Shown in pieces: positions 61,391-64,000 of a DNA stretch of 64,000 nt. The notes beneath the pieces are model-generated. The model saw only the letters and a list, made by a program, of their open reading frames with translations. It was not told the DNA's origin and searched no databases. Every line of letters begins with the position of its first letter. Position 1 is the stretch's first letter. The translations under genes were made by a program, and so were the position numbers. The stretch spans positions 166,872 through 230,871 of the forward strand of contig BGZK01000998.1 in the NCBI GenBank assembly GCA_005406025.1. Reading direction: 5' to 3'. Source of the DNA: Eumeta japonica (Eukaryota > Arthropoda > Insecta > Lepidoptera > Psychidae).

Positions 61391-61939
61391 CTTTGTATAA
61401 ATTAATGTTTTAAATATAATTCTTTGTATAAATAAATGTTTTAAATTGTTACTATTATTTCATCCTTCTTCCTACTATACGAATGAATATTCACATTAAA
61501 ATGATTTTACCATTCAAAGTCGTTGTCACGTAAAACTTTCGCCCGTATACCGACTTTACAGGCAACCAAATTTTTTTTTGTAAATTTTGAGTAAGGGCCT
61601 TTTTTTCAATTTCATGCTTTAAAATTAATTAGGGTTATTGGTTTCGGAGATAAATGGAGAATGTATTTGTAAATAATAAAAAAATATATATTTTTTTTTT
61701 ATTTGCTGTATTTGAAACATAATTTGGCAAAGCCTGACCGATTTCACAGCAGCAAAGATTTGTATGTTGTACCTACGATTGACAAGTATGATCACTCTGT
61801 AGCATAACATAAAAAACTAAGATGTCAAAAACGTATAATTCAAATGACAGAAGTAAAGCAGTTGTCAACATCGGTTGTTTGAAAATTATTTTTATTTAGA
61901 AATTCAATTTTTTATTTCCGAGGATAGATAATAGTTAAA
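61391..61939. other. Upstream region of MADF gene B
   Basis: AT-rich. It should hold the promoter and 5' UTR of the plus-strand MADF gene; I cannot place a TATA box or start site with confidence. Confidence 0.4.
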
Positions 61940-64000
61940 ATGAAATGGAGCGAGGCTGTCACGCTAGAATTTGTAAAAATCTATCTTAAACATGAATGTC
62001 TATGGAATCCTTTAAACGCTTCATATAAATTAAAGCTTGTAAGAGAAAAAGCTTATTCAGATATAATATCAGAATTTAAGACTTCCACATCGAAATCACT
62101 GACAATGCCAGAAGTTAAAAGCAAAATAAAAAATCTGAGATCAACCTATATGCAAGAAGTTCACAAAATTTTACGGAAATCTACTCCTAACTTGATATAT
62201 CAACCTTCACTGGTATGGTTTGAAGAAATGGATAAGTGCTTAAAAAATGTACCCTCCAATCATGTTTCATTTTATAAAGAGGTAAAATTAATGTATTTTC
62301 AGCACATTATTTCAAGTTAAGCACAATGAAGATCCTGATAAGTAAAACGATAATCAAAATTTTCAAAAGATATTTGTTTAACTTCAACATTTTAGTAACA
62401 TAATAATTTACTTTATAGCTATTGCATCTCATAATAACTAAATTAATATTATTGTATTGGGATATAAATAAGTTCTCGCTGTTTCGTCAAAGATGGCAGT
62501 AGCAGTACCCCGTTCATGGAATTTCGAATGGTAACACACATGCACTTGATCAAGACCGATGTCAGAGACTAACAGAACTTGGAAAAACATTACAAGTAGA
62601 TGAGTCAACTGTTTCAAAATGTTTAAAAGTTTTAGGGATAATCCAGAAGCAAAGACATCGGGTACCATACGAATTGAAGCTGAGAGACATCGAATGGCGT
62701 TTTCTCATATATGAACTACTGCCGTTGAATGGCAGAAAAGAAAAGGATTTTACACCGCATCATGACTGGTGATGAAAAGTGGATACACTACGATAATCTA
62801 AAGCGTAGAAAATTGTGGGGTAAACCCGGCCATGCATCATTTGGTGGGATCAGCAAGACCGAATGAGACTATCACGGGGGATCAATATCGAGTTCAATTA
62901 ATGCTTTTAAGTTAATCCTTAAAAGAAAAACAGCCACTATACAAGCAGAGACATGGCAAAGTGCTACTTGACAATGCTCGGCCTCATGTTGCAAAACCAG
63001 TGAAAACCTACCTGGAAATGCTTCAATGGGAAGTACTACCCCACTGGCCGCATTCACCTGACATAGACCCTTCTGATTTTTACCTATTCCATTCAATGAC
63101 ACATGGTCTAATTGATTAGCACTTTCATTCTTATGAAGAAGCTAAAAAATAGATTGATTCTTGGATAGCCTCAAAAGACATGTCGTTTTTCCGACGCGGA
63201 ATTCATATACTGCCAGAAAGGGGTCGCTAGTGATGGGCAATAATTTAAATAAAGCTTTATTTTATAAAAGAAACAGCAAGAACTTATTCAACCCGATATT
63301 ATATAAAATATTCATGTAATATTATTTGTAAAGAAATATGTTTTATTTAGGTATACATAGAATTTGTTTTACTTGGTTTCTGACCTAGCACAATTTTTGA
63401 ATTATTCTCATCTAATGATCAGATCTAAACCTTAATCTCTATTAAATGTGGTTAGCATGGATTCCTATTCCAATCTGACAATGTGAAAAGCATAATAATG
63501 ATATGTGATACACTCCCTTAACTGACAAGACGCCACATTCATTCACTATCAATGACTTTTTCTGATGATTAGTTATTACTATTTCTTATTATAAAAATTG
63601 TACCTATTGACATTTCCTTGTTTTAAAAAGAGTTCTAAAAAAGTAGAAACAATTATTAATTGATTTTAAAACTAGCAACCATGATCATATATTATAAATT
63701 GTATTAAGAACAGACAGTAAAATTTGTGAATTCTTATTGATTTTGCCCAAATTTGCCTACAGTAATGTCACAAATGTTAAACTATTTTACAGGCCCAGGA
63801 ATCAAGAGAGGTAGATTCATCATGTCAAATTTGGGTTGATACAGAATCATCTATTATTGAAGAGTCTCATCCAGATCCTCTGATCTCACAGTCAGATGAA
63901 GAGATGGAGGAAACGCTCAAATCTGAATCAGAAAGTATTCATAGAGTAAAAAGGGAACGATTAGGTTCTTCAGTATCACCCTATAAAATTAAAAAGAAAA
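61940..64000 (+). CDS. MADF-domain protein B (two exons seen, runs off window)
   Basis: Exon 1 is 61,940-62,281 (114 codons). Donor 'aaagag|gtaaaatt' at 62,282, acceptor 'attttacag|gcccag' with exon 2 from 63,793, phase 0, open to the end of the window. Start context 'gttaaaATGaaa' is good. Residues about 8-90 form a MADF domain: 'KWSEAVTLEFVKIYLKHE', 'CLWNPLNASYK', 'IKNLRSTYMQEVHKILRK' and 'PSLVWFEEMDKCL'. Exon 2 gives a Ser/Glu-rich acidic stretch ('DTESSIIEESHPDPLISQS') then a basic run ('RVKRERLGS', 'YKIKKK'). It is likely a nuclear DNA-binding protein by family, targets unknown. The intron (1,511 bp) carries a dead mariner. About half of the exon 1 residues match gene A, with identical exon length and intron phase. 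If unspliced, translation would stop 12 codons into the intron. Confidence 0.88.
62457..63296 (+). mobile_element. Mariner (DD34D) with internal deletions, inside a host intron
   Basis: It is bounded by TA on both sides (62,455-62,456 and 63,297-63,298). Inverted ends of about 28 bp match: 'ataagttctcgctgtttc' at the left, the reverse complement of 'gaaacagcaagaacttat' at the right. Coding pieces in order: a helix-turn-helix ('VDESTVSKCLKVLG'), 'RIMTGDEKWIHYDNLKRRK' (first catalytic Asp, codon 62,771), 'VLLDNARPHVAK' (second Asp, codon 62,970) and 'HSPDIDPSDFYLF' (third Asp, codon 63,075). Exactly 34 residues separate the second and third Asp. The N-terminus and the block between the first and second Asp are partly deleted, with frameshifts and at least three stops. 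At 840 bp against about 1.3 kb for intact copies, it cannot make transposase. The wording suggests the irritans group. Confidence 0.93.

Noticed and set aside
62438..63102. Minus-strand frames of 76 aa as a gene in the intron
   Set aside because: Antisense to the mariner transposase relic, which carries the catalytic motifs.

Overview
This looks like nuclear DNA of an insect, most likely a moth or butterfly. The base composition is AT-rich and there is no operon structure. Most recognisable sequence is old mobile DNA, including repeat families that, as I recall them, are widespread in Lepidoptera: the element starting 'agggttccgta', the '...gtcaccgccgcccacggacactcgcaac...' element, and LINE 3' ends coding for 'WKS...YPSGK'. 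Species cannot be told from the window. I found no rRNA, no intact tRNA, no CRISPR and no bacterial genes.

Layout. 0-2.3 kb: AT-rich spacer with one dispersed repeat and a pair of back-to-back hairpins. 2.35-15.96 kb: one large satellite array, about 90 copies of a 151-bp monomer. Each monomer is three related sub-repeats (about 47, 51 and 53 bp), with higher-order structure and decayed edges. 16-30.6 kb: mostly unique AT-rich spacer with short CpG-rich patches, a long ATT/ATC microsatellite and small reverse-transcriptase and tRNA-like relics. 30.6-46 kb: a transposon graveyard (CR1/jockey-type and other LINE fragments, a mariner stub, several copies of dispersed repeats, short tandem arrays). 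47.5-48.4 kb: a hexanucleotide (GATCCC/GATCCT) array. 48.87-49.60 kb: two MITE-like elements, one with clear 8-bp target duplications. 51.6-52.5 kb: another decayed LINE. 55.7-57.3 kb: a 5'-truncated R1-clade LINE sitting inside a (CA)n tract.

Genes. Only two host genes are well supported. Both encode small MADF-domain (Adf-1/Myb-SANT-like) proteins, probably DNA-binding. They lie head to head: gene A on the minus strand (54,718 down to 53,862) and gene B on the plus strand (61,940 to beyond the window end). Each first exon is exactly 114 codons and ends at the same place in phase 0, and about half the residues match by eye, so they are paralogues. The intron of gene B contains a deleted mariner with recognisable inverted repeats and TA duplications.

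The rest of the window shows no supported protein-coding gene. The many short ORFs in the satellite and microsatellites are by-products of repetition.
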